From Oryza sativa Japonica Group (lineage: Eukaryota > Streptophyta > Magnoliopsida > Poales > Poaceae): a stretch of DNA of 64,000 nt. Each line of letters opens with the position of its first letter. Position 1 is the first letter of the stretch. Positions 10,935 to 23,273 of this stretch are shown here, one piece after another. The notes under the pieces are model-generated. The model worked only from the letters and a program-made list of their open reading frames with translations. It did not search any database and was not told the origin of the DNA. The DNA lies in the NCBI RefSeq assembly GCF_034140825.1, contig NC_089036.1, positions 4,776,001 to 4,840,000 of the forward strand. The letters are read 5' to 3'. The position numbers were made by a program, and so were the translations under genes.

Positions 10935-13900
10935 TGTAACGCTCCGCTTTTCGTGAGACGTTAAAAACTAATTTGGCAAAATCCTAATTGCGAAAATTTC
11001 GTTCTTTGAGTGTTGAGTCTAAGTTGTGCCAAAGATCTCCATTTAAATCCCTCCCTTGTCTCGATACCCTGTTATCAAAGATCGTCTCCTCAAAATTACC
11101 ATCCCAATGTAGTCCCGAAGCTCGATTCCTTCTATTCGAAATCCCCTCCTGGAACCCCATCCGTGAACTTTGTCGAATGCCCGAATCCTAACTCCGTCCA
11201 AGGATTCACCTTCGCGTCATAAGCTCTCTCCTTGGTTCCTTCAAACCGATTCTCAAATTCGAATTCAACCTCTCAGGTTTTGATTCATCTATCTTTCTCC
11301 CTGTATTGGTTCATCAATCTACCCTTGTTTTCTTTCTCGAACTTCTGACCCAAGTCTGAATATGCAAATCGAGATCACTTCCACCCTTGAACTCAAAATC
11401 CCAAGATTCAATCCCTTTCGCCCTGAGTTCTCCCCAAAATGATTTCCGTTCCGAAATAATCTCAAAGTCCGAACCCTTCTATTCAGACTTCTCTCCAAAA
11501 TCCTTACCCACATATCTCGTTGAGTAGTCAAACTCAAACTCTCAAGTTACACTCTCTTTCTCTAAATTATCCATCCCCTTTTCACTCGTCTCCGAATATT
11601 GTTCCCTTCCTTGACTCCTTCCTATTCTCCCGAGACCGAGTATCAACCTCGAAATTCGAATCCAGACTCCAACTCTAAAACCTCCCAATTAAATCTCTCT
11701 GTGAAAGTCTATTTAACCTCCCTCATAGGTTGGATTCCTTCATCCTTTTTCCGGTCCACCTCTTCCTTCTCTTCCATCCCATCTCTCTCTGAATCTCGAT
11801 CTATCTATCTATCGATCGATCCATCTATCTATCTACTATGGCCCCGTTTGGTAGAGCTCCTAACTCCAACTCCCAACTCCAAACTCCAACTCCAGTGAGA
11901 GCTAGCTCCTCTAGGAGCTGAGGTAGGTAAAAAAGTGTTTGGCTAGATTACTCAGCTCCACATTTCTACATCCTTTGTCGCCATTTCATCGAACACCTTC
12001 TAGGCGTCGCCTTGACGTTGCCGCCGCAGCCGGTCAGCCCACGAGCCACCGCCGCCGGGAAGCCCACGCATCTCCGCCGCCTCCCAAGCCGCTGCGCAAG
12101 CGCCGCCGCACAGGCCGCCGCCGTCGCCCAGGCTGCCTCCTGCCGAAGCCCCCGCACGCGAGTCGCCTACCGACGCCGCTGCCGCGTGCCGCCCGTCGCG
12201 GCCACCGCAACACCGCCCGCAGCCGCCGCCACCGCCTGCCGCCGCCGATGCGCCGTGGCCTGCTGTCCCCGTATGCTGCCAACGCAGACGCCGCCACAAC
12301 TGGTTGTGGCCGTCGTCGGAGGATGGGGAAGAAGATGGGCCGCCGCCACCTGCTGGCCCCGCCGCCGCGCCGCCCGTCCTCGTCCCCCAACAGCCGCTCT
12401 CCGCCGCTACCGCAGCCCCCCGCCGCCAGCCTCCGGCCACGCGTGGGCGCCGCCCGTCGTCGTCCCGCAGCCGCCGCCGCCCGCCGCTGTCACTGCCCGT
12501 CGCCGTCGACGCTGCTGCAGCCCGCCGATGCCGCCGCACTAGCTCGGGATTGGGAGGAAGATTGGGGGAGGAGAGAGAACGGGAGGAAAGAAGGGGTGAA
12601 AGGGTAGTTGAGTGGCATTTTCGTGTAAATACACTAAAATATTAGAGGGTAGTGGGTCTTTTGGGGTGGAGTGGAGCTGTGGAGCAGCAAAAACCCAGCT
12701 CCACCCCCGTAGTTCATTTTCTAGGAGTAGCTCTGCCAACTCCACTCCAAAAAAAGATGAATCTGGACCGTTTGGCACAGCTCCCGCTCCAGGTAAGTTG
12801 GAGTTGGGAGCTAGAGTTGTGCCAAACAGGGCCTATACCTATCTATCTGTTTATCTATCCATCTGTCAATCCATCTGTCTATCCGTCCCTCTACCTATCA
12901 ACCTACCTTTCTGTCTATCTATCTATCCATGGCATTCTACCGCTATCTCCCTTGTTCCATTTTTGAATAATGATCTTCCCTTTTTGAAATCCTCTGAAAT
13001 AATCCTTCATGCCGCCAAATACAAATCCATCCCAAAAATACCAAAATTCCCGCTTTTGAAGCCCTTCCTTGACCCCTCCCTTGGATCCACCTTGAACCCT
13101 CGTGTACAAATATACAAATTGAATTCAAATTCAATCTCCACATCAAACTTCTCTCCAAAACAAACCTTCCGGTAAAAGTCTATTTTACCTCCCTCGTGAT
13201 GATTTGGGCCGAAACCTGCCGCTGGCCCATCTCTCCCCAGCTCCCTCCATCTCCACGTGCGCCGCACATGACCACCGAAAGAGAGAGCGCTGTCTCTCTC
13301 CCTTCCCTCTCTCGAACGTTCTCTCTCTCTCTCCCTCGCCGCCCCCAAACCGCTCGCCGCCGTTTGAATCCGCTCGCCGTTTCCCGTGCGCTCGCGCGCG
13401 TGGCCGACCGTCTGGGAGACGCCATCGCCACCCTCGGTCGTCGCCTGCTCCGACGACCACCGCGTGTCCGTGCTCACCTCCAAACAGTCCCCGTCCTTTT
13501 GCAGTCGTCGCCGGCGTCATCCTGTCGAGCCCTGCGCCCCACGCCGCGTGCGTCCAAAGCCGCGAGGCACAGCTCGTGCTCCCGCCCCCTCTCCTCCCAA
13601 AAACGGAAGGGACATGCCTCCCTTTTCACCGTCCCCCTCCCCTTTTTCCCTTCTGGGCTGGGTCTCTCTCTCTCCCGCCCATGTCTCCTTGCGCCCGGAG
13701 GCAGAGCACCATGACGCAGACGCCAGTGGCCAGCTCGCCGCCCCCACCTTGACCGCTCCACGCTGCCAGCCCGCGCTCGCGTTTCAAATTTCGCCGTCCG
13801 ATCCACCGCCTTCGCCGCCCAACGCATCCACGCCATCGCCGCTTTCGCACTGCCCACGAAACCGCCGCTGCCGCCCGTGAACACCAGCCGAGCTCCCTTG

Positions 13901-16900
13901 ACCGCCAATGTCGGTTTCCCTCCTCCAAACCGACCTCTCCTCCTCGCCTATAAAGCCCGCGCCCTCCCCTCTCGTTTCGTCTTCGCCTCGCTCGAAACAC
14001 CCGCGCCATTGTTGCCGGCCGCCAGCTGCTCGCCCCCGTCTCGCCGTCGCACGGTCCGTCCTCTGCCGCCTCCTCCCTCAACCTCGGTCACCGTCGCGCG
14101 GCCAACCCCGGAGCATCGCCGCCTTCTTGGTCGCCGCGGCCAAGAACGCCACCGCCGCGACCAAGGGCGCCACCGCACGCCTCCGTTGCCTTCCCCGGCA
14201 CGCCCGCCGTGACACGATGCCGCCTCGGCATCGCGTTCGTCGCCCTGCGCCGCTGCTCGTCCATGCGCCGCCATCGGCCTTCCCATCCTCAACTCGCCGC
14301 CGACGCCGTTACCTCCCGTCGGTGAGCTCCCTACCTCTCTTTTCCTCTGTCCCAGCACTCGCGTAGCTCGCGTCGCGCGTGCTCTGTTTCCGCCACCGTG
14401 CGCAATCGAGAGCCACCGTTGGCCTCCCTCTCGGCGACTCCTCTAGCCACCGCCGTTCTTGAGTTCCCTCTCTACCTCCCCAAGCCGTTGTTTCAGCCGC
14501 CGGCCTCCCCTCTCGCCCTCGCGTCGCGTCGCCCGATTCGCCGCTGCCGCGCTCGGCCACTTCCGCTGTGCCTCCCCTGCCGTCGGCCTCCCTCCTCTCC
14601 TTGATTCCCGGCGCCGCCACCTTCCTCGGGCCCCCCCTCGACCTCCCCAACCCCTCCCCCTGGCCGCCGACCTTCCTCCTCGCTCCCGCGCCGTGCCGCC
14701 CCTCCCGCCGCCGCAAGGCGCCGCCGCGAGCCACAGCCCGGCGACCATCGGGTCCCGCGTCACCGCGTGTGCGCCGCAACCCCATACCGCGTCCACTAAG
14801 CCCGAGCGCGTGAGCCGCATCCCTTCCCATCGCGCATCCACGTCGGCATCCCGGCGAGCTTCGCCGCCGCCGCCGGCCGTCGTCACGCGTCGTCTCCCCA
14901 ATCCGAGCCATGGAATCGGTTCTCCTTGACCTCCTCTAGCCACCGGTGTTCGTCGCTCGCTTCGGCTTGCCGCTGTTCGCCGGATTTCCGCCGCGCGCCG
15001 TGAGCCGTCCGATGCCATTCCCGCCCCCCCCTCTTTTCTCTCCCCATCCGACGTGGCTGCCCACGTGGCGTTGACCGGGCCCGCCCCTGCCCAGTCAGTC
15101 GGTCAGCCGTCCCCCTCCCCCTCTCTCCCCTGGCTCGTGGACTTGGCCCATTGGCCAGCCTTCCTCCTCGGCCTAACAAAACAAAGGAAGTTTACTTTTA
15201 CTCCCTCTTCCGAGTCCGGTGCTCACACACCGAAGAGCTAAAGGTCCGCAATTGCTCCCTCCAATTGCTCCTCTCTCTCTCTCTCACCTTCTTATTGGCC
15301 CCACTCGTCAATGAGTCAAAGATAATCTTGAGAATGTCTTTCCAATATTCCACAAATATTTCTCTCTTCTATAAATTCAGTAAATTATTTTATCTTATTT
15401 CATGGGTTAATAAATCTTTTTCCCTTGATCCCATAAATCAATTCTCTATTCCAAAATTTCATGAATCATTTTCCTTATAAATCATTTCCTTTGGTCCCGC
15501 ATGTCAGAGATGGTCAATAATATTCTTGAGAATATTATTTCTATAAATTTCATGAATCAATCTCCCCTTGTTCTACAAATATCTTCCTTCGCCAGAAATT
15601 CTAATTAAACTTCCAAAATTCGTATCTCTCGATCCAATCGTCCGATTGACCCCGTTCCACTTCCAGTAATTCCATAAAATTGAGATCTATTTAATGGCAC
15701 TATTATTTAGTCTAAATAGGGTCTTTTTCTTGGTCTCTTGTTTAGGTTTTTGTTTGTTTGCGCATAGTTGCGGTTACCGGATTTTCGTCGATCGTGGATA
15801 TCTTGAAGATTCGTGAAGCTTCGTGAAGACCCTGAGCAAGGCAAGCCACCTTTGAACATATTGAGCCTATATTTGAACTTAATTATATTGCTTACAAAAT
15901 ATTATGCATTGATAGGACTACACTTAATTTGTTTGCCCCATCTGAAAGGCAGACCGGTGGGCCTACCCAACTCGTTGCATCTGATCCTTCCATTGTTAAT
16001 TGTTATATCATGTTCCCTTGTAACTATCTAGTTGCACCTCGATATTCGTGCACTCTGTGCGAGTATCGACGGTCGCCTTCAAACTTAAAATCTGAGTAAC
16101 TTCTTGGGTAAAACTTGGTTTACAAAAGCTTTGGAAAACCCGACGCCTGGGTCGGTGCCTTGTGAAAGAAAATGAGTTTTAAAAATAAAACTCGCGACAC
16201 AAGGCCATTCCTGGGCGGAATACTTGTGCGGTCGCATCTAAGGACCGATTCCTTTGGAATTACATCCGAGCATACAATAGTGTGACCACACGGGTGGAAT
16301 GGGATGCCCCTGGCTGAGTAAATTGCTAATCGGGGGAGCCTTGATGCCGAGAGACATGTGGATTCGCCAGGGTGGTGTCGGGGAGGACCCATGGGCTTCC
16401 TGGCACAGTATGGTCTGGGACCTAACCTGTTGTTGGTCTGGGACCCCTCTCGTCGGCATATGGCAATCCTGTGTCTGCTCTCGAAATGCCTTGTCATGAA
16501 AGCCCTTAGGTCACCAGACGTGGTCGTTCTACACGGGCTAGGTGATTCGGGTTAGTAATGTCGTGTGGGTAAAGTGTACCCCCTCTGCAGAGGTTAACAA
16601 ACTGTTCGAACAGCCGTGCCCACGGTCATGGGCGGATGTGAGGTGATTCCTTAGCGTAGTTTTTGTTTTACCCTGTTTTATGAAAAGGTGTTAAGGTTTG
16701 GGAAACCTAATGCTTGGGAAGCATTTAGCTACCCTGGGGACAGCGGGACCGGGTGTCCCTGGAAGTGATTGGTCGTTTGGGGACCTCTATTATCGGGAAG
16801 TTTGGAAAATTGGTTTGGTTTGGGAAAAACTAGATTTGAAGCCAACTCTGGGAGTTGTGCAAATCGTGATAAATAAATTTGTTACTTCTCACCTCCCGAC

Positions 16901-17446
16901 CGAGCTGAGACTTGTCTCGCTCTGGTTGTAGAAAGCACACACTTAGATTGTTGAAAACTTGAAAACAAAACTGTTTGCAAAATAACAGCCTTCCCTTGAA
17001 GCCTGCATTAACCACCTAAGTTCCCCTGGCTTGCTGAGTACGTAAGTACTCACCCTTGCTCTCTATATAAATATAGTTCAGTCAGCTCCGAAGATGAAGT
17101 TGAAGTGAAGTAAAGATTAGGGTTTCGTCCTAGTTCCCTGCTGCTGCCTGTGGTGTTGGGTGTTAGACCGTTGGTTCCGCTGCTGCTGCTGTTGTTGGTG
17201 TTCGCCTCGTCCGTGTCGTCGGTTGCATTCTCGGGCTGTCTGAGCTGCAACCTAAGTTAAGGTAAATAAGTCCTCTATTTATTTTAAGGATTGCAATGAT
17301 TCATATTTGTCACCGTGGGTACCAGCGCTATGTCCTGGGACTGGTACTGAGATCGCGGTTTCGTAGGAAGCGGTTCGCGCCGTTTTTCCCACGACACGCT
17401 CCTGTCAGGTGCCGTTGTACGGCGGTGCCAGATTCGGGGCGTGACA
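10935..17446. mobile_element. 6.5-kb non-coding LTR-retroelement-like insertion (fossil)
   Basis: The ends are TGTAACGCTCCG and CGGGGCGTGACA, the TG...CA form with short inverted ends typical of Gypsy-type LTRs in grasses. A 5-bp CTATA duplication flanks it (10930-10934 and 17447-17451), and it sits inside one unit of an 85-bp tandem array. No gag or pol domain is recognisable, and I could not find a second copy of the end sequence inside, so it may be one very large solo LTR or a LARD-like element without coding capacity. A TATA-like CTATATAAATATAG lies near 17061. It holds a nested 994-bp element and long GC-rich, C/T-rich stretches whose open frames are composition artefacts. Confidence 0.7.
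11840..12833. mobile_element. nested TIR element (994 bp) with GC-rich interior
   Basis: The ends GGCCCCGTTTGG and CCAAACAGGGCC are inverted repeats extending into AACTCCAACTCCCAACTCC-like arms. TAT flanks both sides as a 3-bp duplication. It landed in a TCTA-rich microsatellite inside the large LTR-like element. The middle (about 11990-12560) is extremely GC-rich and open in several frames, possibly captured host sequence, but no domain is recognisable. Confidence 0.7.
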
Positions 17447-17451
17447 CTATA

Positions 17452-17911
17452 CAGCTAAAAATTGACTCTCTCCCTATCTAAAATACCTTATATTTTGAGA
17501 TTGAGAAAGTATCTAATTAATGTGCCAGATATCTATACAGCTAATAATTTATTATCTCCCTATCTTAAATCTCTTATACTTTGAGACCAAGAAAGTATCT
17601 AATTAATGTGCTATATATATATATATATAATTGATTATCTCTCTATTTAAATCTCTTATATTTTGAGACTGAGAAAATATCTAATTATGCGCTAGATATC
17701 TATACAACTAATAATTGATTATCTCCCTATCTTAAATTCCTTATATTTTGAGATTGAGAAAGTATCTAATTAATGCGCCAGATATCTATACAACTAATAA
17801 TTGATTATCTCTCCATCGTAAATCCCTTATATTTTGATATTGAGAAAGTATCTAATTAATGTGCCAGATATCTATACAACTAATAATTGGTTATCTCCCT
17901 ATCTCTAACAA
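17452..17911. repeat. 85-bp tandem array, right part (five units and a partial one)
   Basis: Units start near 17452, 17537, 17628, 17705 and 17791, with a partial one near 17877. They share CCCTATCTTAAAT, TTATATTTTGAGATTGAG and AGTATCTAATTAATGTGCC. One unit has expanded a TA run near 17612. Together with 10848-10934 this was one continuous array before the 6.5-kb insertion. Confidence 0.8.
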
Positions 17912-18099
17912 TAAATCTCCAGCTAGTTGGTTTTGCTTTACATATGAATCAGTTTATTATTGAAGGCATGACAGAACTCCACTGTCCATAGCTACCAAGT
18001 GATCTGACAACAGCAAAGTGAGAGTGGATTCTAAGTTCAAGATGTAGGAATATATTATATATACTCTACTTACTTGGGTTAAGTGGCATGTTCACGAGT

Positions 18100-18562
18100 G
18101 TATGAGTATGAGGTACGTGTCTATTGTCGTATATACATATGCATTTTCCGTGTAATCAAAACTAAATAAATATAAAATACTCTAGTTAGTTTTCAAGCGA
18201 ACACTCTATGACTCACTCGACAACACTTATCCAACCATACACAGGTACCATATACAGATATGTATCATCCGTGTACTAAAAAATAGTAATATGCTCTACT
18301 TTTTTTAAGCGAAATCTTCCACTCACTCACTAGATACTTGTCCAACCATACATAGGTGCCATGCATACATATATATCTTCTCGTGTAATAAAAAATATTA
18401 AAATATTATACTTATTTTTAAGCAAACTCTCCTTCAATAGACACTTGTCCAACCATACATAGGTACCATAAATACATACATATCTTCTCGTGTAATAAAA
18501 ATTATTAATACATTATACTTATTTAAGCAAACACTCCTTTAATAAACACTAGTCCAACCATG
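18100..18562. repeat. about 107-bp tandem repeat upstream of the 18800 P450
   Basis: The motif CACTTGTCCAACCATACATA recurs at about 18224, 18336, 18442 and 18547. It is followed by ATACATATATCTTCTCGTG, a TAATAAAAAATATTAA segment and AAGCAAACTC. A shorter version of the same array lies upstream of the sister gene at 24640-24870. Confidence 0.75.
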
Positions 18563-18736
18563 CAGTGGTGGAGTAGTATATTTGTCTTTTTTTCTGGATG
18601 TACAAGGTATCATCAAAATCACAGCTATCAAGCCACACCACTTCATTAACTTTCTCATTAAGAATTGATTTCGCCTTAACTATCTGCCAATATTCTCCAG
18701 GTTGGAAGCCTCTGCTGCCACCAACCTTCTCCCATG

Positions 18737-18744
18737 TATAAATA
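18737..18744 (+). promoter_or_regulatory. TATA box of the 18800 P450
   Basis: TATAAATA lies 56 bases before the ATG in a promoter block conserved with the sister gene at 25022 (GTATAAATAGC in both). Confidence 0.75.
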
Positions 18745-18799
18745 GCTGGGTGCATCTCGTCCATGGCACTCACCTCACCACACACCCACAGCCGCCGCC

Positions 18800-20606
18800 A
18801 TGGAGCAGGTCTCGTGCTTCGCCGCCGCCGCCGCCGTCGTCGTCGTGGTTCTCTTGCTCGCCCGCATGCTCCTCGCGCCGCGCGGGGAGTGGGACGGGCT
18901 GAACCTGCCGCCCAGCCCGCCGCGGCTGCCGTTCATCGGCAGCTTCCACCTCCTCCGCCGCAGCCCGCTCGTCCACCGCGCGCTGGCCGACGTCGCGCGG
19001 CAGCTCGGCTCGCCGCCGCTCATGTACATGAGGATCGGCGAGCTCCCGGCCATCGTCGTGTCGTCCGCCGACGCGGCGCGCGAGGTCATGAAGACGCACG
19101 ACATCAAGTTCGCGTCGCGGCCGTGGCCGCCGACCATCCGGAAGCTGCGCGCGCAGGGGAAGGGCATCTTCTTCGAGCCCTACGGCGCGCTGTGGCGCCA
19201 GCTCCGCAAGATCTGCATCGTCAAGCTGCTCAGCGTCCGCCGCGTCAGCTCGTTCCACGGCGTCCGCGAGGAGGAGGCCGGCCGCCTCGTCGCCGCCGTC
19301 GCCGCGACGCCGCCGGGACAGGCCGTGAACCTGACCGAGCGGATCGAGGTGGTCATCGCGGACACGACGATGCGCCCCATGATCGGGGAGAGGTTCGAGA
19401 GGCGTGAGGACTTCCTCGAGCTCCTCCCGGAGATCGTCAAGATCGCCTCCGGGTTCAGCCTCGACGACCTGTTCCCGTCGTCGTGGCTCGCCTGCGCCAT
19501 CGGCGGCTCGCAGCGCCGCGGCGAGGCGAGCCACCGGACATCCTACGAGCTGGTGGACAGCGCCTTCCGCCAGCGGCAGCAGCAAAGGGAGGCCATGGCC
19601 GCGTCGCCGCCTGACATCGCCAAGGAGGAGGAGGATGATTTGATGGATGAGCTCATCAGGATACACAAGGAAGGTAGCCTCGAGGTGCCTCTTACTGCTG
19701 GCAACTTGAAAGCCGTCATCCTAGTAAGTATTTTTCTTACTCCCCTGAATGTTCAGATCAGAATAGAGCTTTTCTACTACTCTGGTTGTTCAGGTAAGAT
19801 TTTTCTGCTACTCTGATTTTGTTTTTGAAGGAAAAAAACAGTTCAGACAAAAGTTCAGAAGAGTATATATATATATATATATGTTCTTGCAGATAGTGTT
19901 CAATTAACTTGATGTAGCATATGTATTTTCCTTAGTTGTTTATCTGGTTAAAGTTTCACATGTGTTGCATTTTGGCATTGTACAGGATCTCTTTGGTGCT
20001 GGAAGCGAGACATCCTCGGATGCGCTCCAATGGGCAATGTCAGAGCTGATGAGAAACCCAAGAGTGATGGAGAAAGCACAAAACGAGGTTCAAAGCATCC
20101 TCAAAGGGAAGCCATCGGTGACCGAAGCCGACGTAGCCAACCTAAAGTATCTGAAAATGATTGTCAAGGAGACTCATAGGCTACACCCGGTGTTGCCGTT
20201 GCTCATCCCAAGGGAGTGCCAGCAAACTTGCCAGATCATGGGGTATGATGTGCCCCAAGGTAGTGTCATATTTATAAACTCGTGGGCGATAATGAGGGAC
20301 CCCAAGCATTGGGATGATGCCGAGACTTTCAAACCGGAGCGGTTTGAGGATGGTGAGATCGACCTCAAGGGTACAAACTATGAGTTCACACCATTTGGGG
20401 CTGGACGTAGGATCTGCCCTGGCTTGGCATTAGCCCAGGCCAGCATAGAGTTCATGCTCGCCACTCTGCTCTACCACTTCGACTGGGAGCTCCCTAACAG
20501 GGCTGCACCGGAGGAGCTGGACATGACTGAGGAGATGGGCATCACCATCCGAAGGAAGAAGGATCTCTACTTGCTCCCAACTCTCCGTGTGCCTCTTACC
20601 GCATAG
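18800..20606 (+). CDS. CYP71-type cytochrome P450, intact (514 aa)
   Basis: Two exons, 18800-19723 and 19986-20606, are joined at a phase-0 GTAAGT/ACAG intron of 262 bp. The ATG is in GCCGCCATGG context. The protein has an N-terminal hydrophobic ER anchor (residues ~6-26), a proline-rich hinge PPSP rather than PPGP (~37-40), WRQLRKIC in the C helix, AGSETS in the I helix (313-318), ExxR as ETHR (370-373), PERF (425-428) and [10 protein letters not shown] with axial Cys452. The length is normal for the family. It should act as an ER haem monooxygenase with P450 reductase; the substrate is unknown, and best matches by eye are grass CYP71 proteins often labelled zealexin A1 synthase-like. AATAAA at 20702 may be the poly(A) signal. 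The block was duplicated to give the 25022 gene, which is broken, leaving this as the working copy. Confidence 0.9.
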
Positions 20607-20609
20607 CAC

Positions 20610-21053
20610 CTTCCGTCCTTGATGTGTGCAATCAGTATGTGTGCTTGTGATGCCTCTACATGAGGTCGCACAAGTTGTACCTCGCTGCTCGTTTCGGCTT
20701 TAATAAACCGACAGAAATCTCCTTATTCTATGTTTGGCTTTCTTAATAAGGTTCCATGTTTCATTGCTGTGATTTCTGGCACTGCGATTTACTTACGGGA
20801 GAATCAACAAAAATAGTTCATTGACTCCAACAGGAGGCAGCTAACTATCGAAGTGCAACCGATGCTAAAAACCGATCGACAGTGTGTACATGAACGTGAG
20901 TCGCGACATTGCCGGCTTTGTAGCCGTGAGGCCGCCGCGCATATCCTCCGGATAGTTGTTAAATTATAGTACATGGGAGCAAATAGCTAGATCCTCAAAC
21001 AACTATCTCCTGGGATAGTTGTATAGCTATAGCAGGAGATTTAAAACCTTGCA
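20610..21053. other. 3' flank shared with the sister block, no gene
   Basis: Much of this sequence matches the flank after the 25022 locus (compare 26810-27130), for example CGAGTCGCGA and TTGCCGGCTTTG. It therefore belongs to the segmental duplication. Confidence 0.6.
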
Positions 21054-21197
21054 AAAGACACCACCGCATTTATCAACGTGTAGGTGATTTTTGGGGACCC
21101 TAAATATTGGGACAAAGGCTGCCCAAGGAGTTCAAGCTAGAGCGAATCACAGATAACGCAATTGATTTTAAGCACACGGCCTTTGAATTCATTCCAC
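21054..21197 (+). pseudogene. orphan CYP71-type P450 fragment
   Basis: Translation by eye gives KDTTAFINV, a stop, VIFGDPKYWDK, a frame change, then EFKLERITDNAIDFKHTAFEFIP. This is the segment between the K-helix region and the haem loop of a CYP71 exon 2, most like the 7901 gene. It ends just before the FGAGRR loop. No other P450 sequence lies within 400 bases on either side, so it is a relic of an extra, otherwise lost copy. Confidence 0.75.
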
Positions 21198-21376
21198 AAG
21201 TTGTATGGGCATGTTTTTTTTTTTTGGCATGCTGGACTATACGAGCATGTTGCTATTGTTGATAATATAGAAGTGGAAACCACATATTTTCCAAAGAAAA
21301 ATTGTCCAAATCGAGCAGAAAATTTTGGAATATAATAACTAGAGAATTTTCACGTATAATTTCACGAGGTAAAGGA

Positions 21377-22878
21377 TGTTGATGTGAAAACACGAGGCCT
21401 GGGAGATCTGCTTAACTCAAGTGCAGGTTCAAAAGCTTGCTTTTAGGTGTATGAGCGTGCCAGTTGATTTGATCCTGCAATCAACAAGAAATAAAGACAA
21501 AGAAACCACGGTTAAATTCATAAACGATAGCCGATCGGCTAGTTGCCGATGACATATCATTTATCTTTGAGCCGATGTCATATGTGAATCGATCGGCAGT
21601 CATGAATAAGTAAGAAAGAACTAAATCTATTCGATCGGCTATAGATATTAACAATATATAGTCTCTATGTCGATATATACTTAAATCAAGTGATTGGGAT
21701 ATATCGGTCGCCATGCCGAGACAGTATAAATCACTTAGATCGAAATATATATTAACAACAAGACTATATATGTTCATAGCATAGCCGATCAGATAGATCT
21801 AGCATGTATCGGCTAATACTCCGATACTAGTACTCTATATTAAGATATCAAAGCAAGTAAAATATACCAAACAAAAGCCTAATATACATAAATGCAACAA
21901 TATCTTAATCATAAAGGACAGATTTAACATGTCAATCAAGCATATAAGATAAATGTAGTTAAATCAGGTAAGATCGGCTGAAACTCCGATGCTACCCTAA
22001 TCGGCAACCAAAAGCAGGCTAGAGATTGAGATTCTAATCACGACTTATAAGGTCAAACCCAACTGATGCAGCTATAAGTATGAAAAGAAGGACAATATCT
22101 AGACAATCAAACCGTTGGATGTTTCATAGAGTGGTGAATATCCTATATAATCTAAGTCAACGTCGGTATTTAACCTAATCGGCTGCCTTCTAATAACAGA
22201 CGTTAGCCGATTGGAGGTTAGATAACGATATTGCCGGAGATTATATGGGATATATGATAACTCGACGAATTATATAAACAAGATTAGAGTATCATAAAGA
22301 TGGAAGCACTAATCCCGAGAACGCAAGACGCCATAACAATAGTTGAAGATCGAAACCGATGCAGCTCAACCCGAAAGTAAGAACTCATCGAAACAAAACG
22401 AAAGTAAAAGGGTGGCGATGCGCCAAGATTGTATTGAACGTGTGTTAGATTGATTACATAGGGTTCGGGGTCTATTTATACCCGAGATTACAAAATATGT
22501 CCATATCGTACATGACTCTTATCTCTAACAAACTCTAAGATACCATAAGTCTTTGCGGCAGACTTTTGCCCAAAACATATCTCTAAGGAAATTACATGAA
22601 ATGTCATAATTAATAGATACAATTGCCTTTTCAGGACTCTATCCATATGTGGCAATCATTATGAAGCACATTAACTCAACCCGACAATGCATGCCGTGTC
22701 ATATTGTCGGATTCGGCTCAATCGGCTAACCCTGTCCAACTTGGACTCTGTCGATCCTGATCGCAACCGACTCGGACTTCAGATACTTACTCTGTTTCCG
22801 GAGTGATCTCCATCTCGTACTCCGCTTCGATCCCATCTTCATCTCCGTTACTTGGATTACCAAATTTGGTCGTTAACA
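21377..22878. mobile_element. solo-LTR-like insertion (about 1.5 kb, fossil)
   Basis: It starts TGTTGATGTGAAAAC and ends GGTCGTTAACA, with AAGGA/AAGGT as an imperfect 5-bp duplication. The sister block after the 25022 gene reads straight through at about 28203 (GGTAAAGGTATAATTAG), giving an empty site. The interior is rich in GATCGGCT/AGCCGAT motifs and has a TATA-like TCTATTTATACCC near 22473. No coding domain is present. The family was not recognised. Confidence 0.7.
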
Positions 22879-23273
22879 AAGGTATAATTAGATTTGAATT
22901 ACAACTCTTATCTTCCATTTTTATAAGTACAAGTATGCAATTGTAATATCTACATGAAAAAAAAAACATAATTGACTTTCATACTCAACTATAATTTGTA
23001 TAACAATTAGATTCAATATATGGCTCTTAGCTTCTGTTTTTATAAATAAAATTGTTTTTTTACACAACTATATTGAACAATCTACACCGCTATATTTTGA
23101 ATACTATAATTTAATGGCCAAGATCTTTCTTTTTATTCTTCAATTAAGTGAGAATTTTTAGCCTCTAGAAGAAATGTGTTGCCTTCATCTTTTATCTATT
23201 TTTTACTATAGTAGATATATCGGTAGATATAAGTAGATAGGTTTATTTTTTTAACAATATATGGATATAGATT

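Noticed and set aside
11939-15241. Many overlapping long frames on both strands
   Set aside because: They lie in GC-rich, C/T-rich non-coding parts of an LTR-like element and a nested element; compositions are Arg/Ala/Pro-rich with no domain.
17452-17911. CRISPR-like regular repeats
   Set aside because: Units are about 85 bp with no distinct spacers, in a plant genome; this is an ordinary tandem array.
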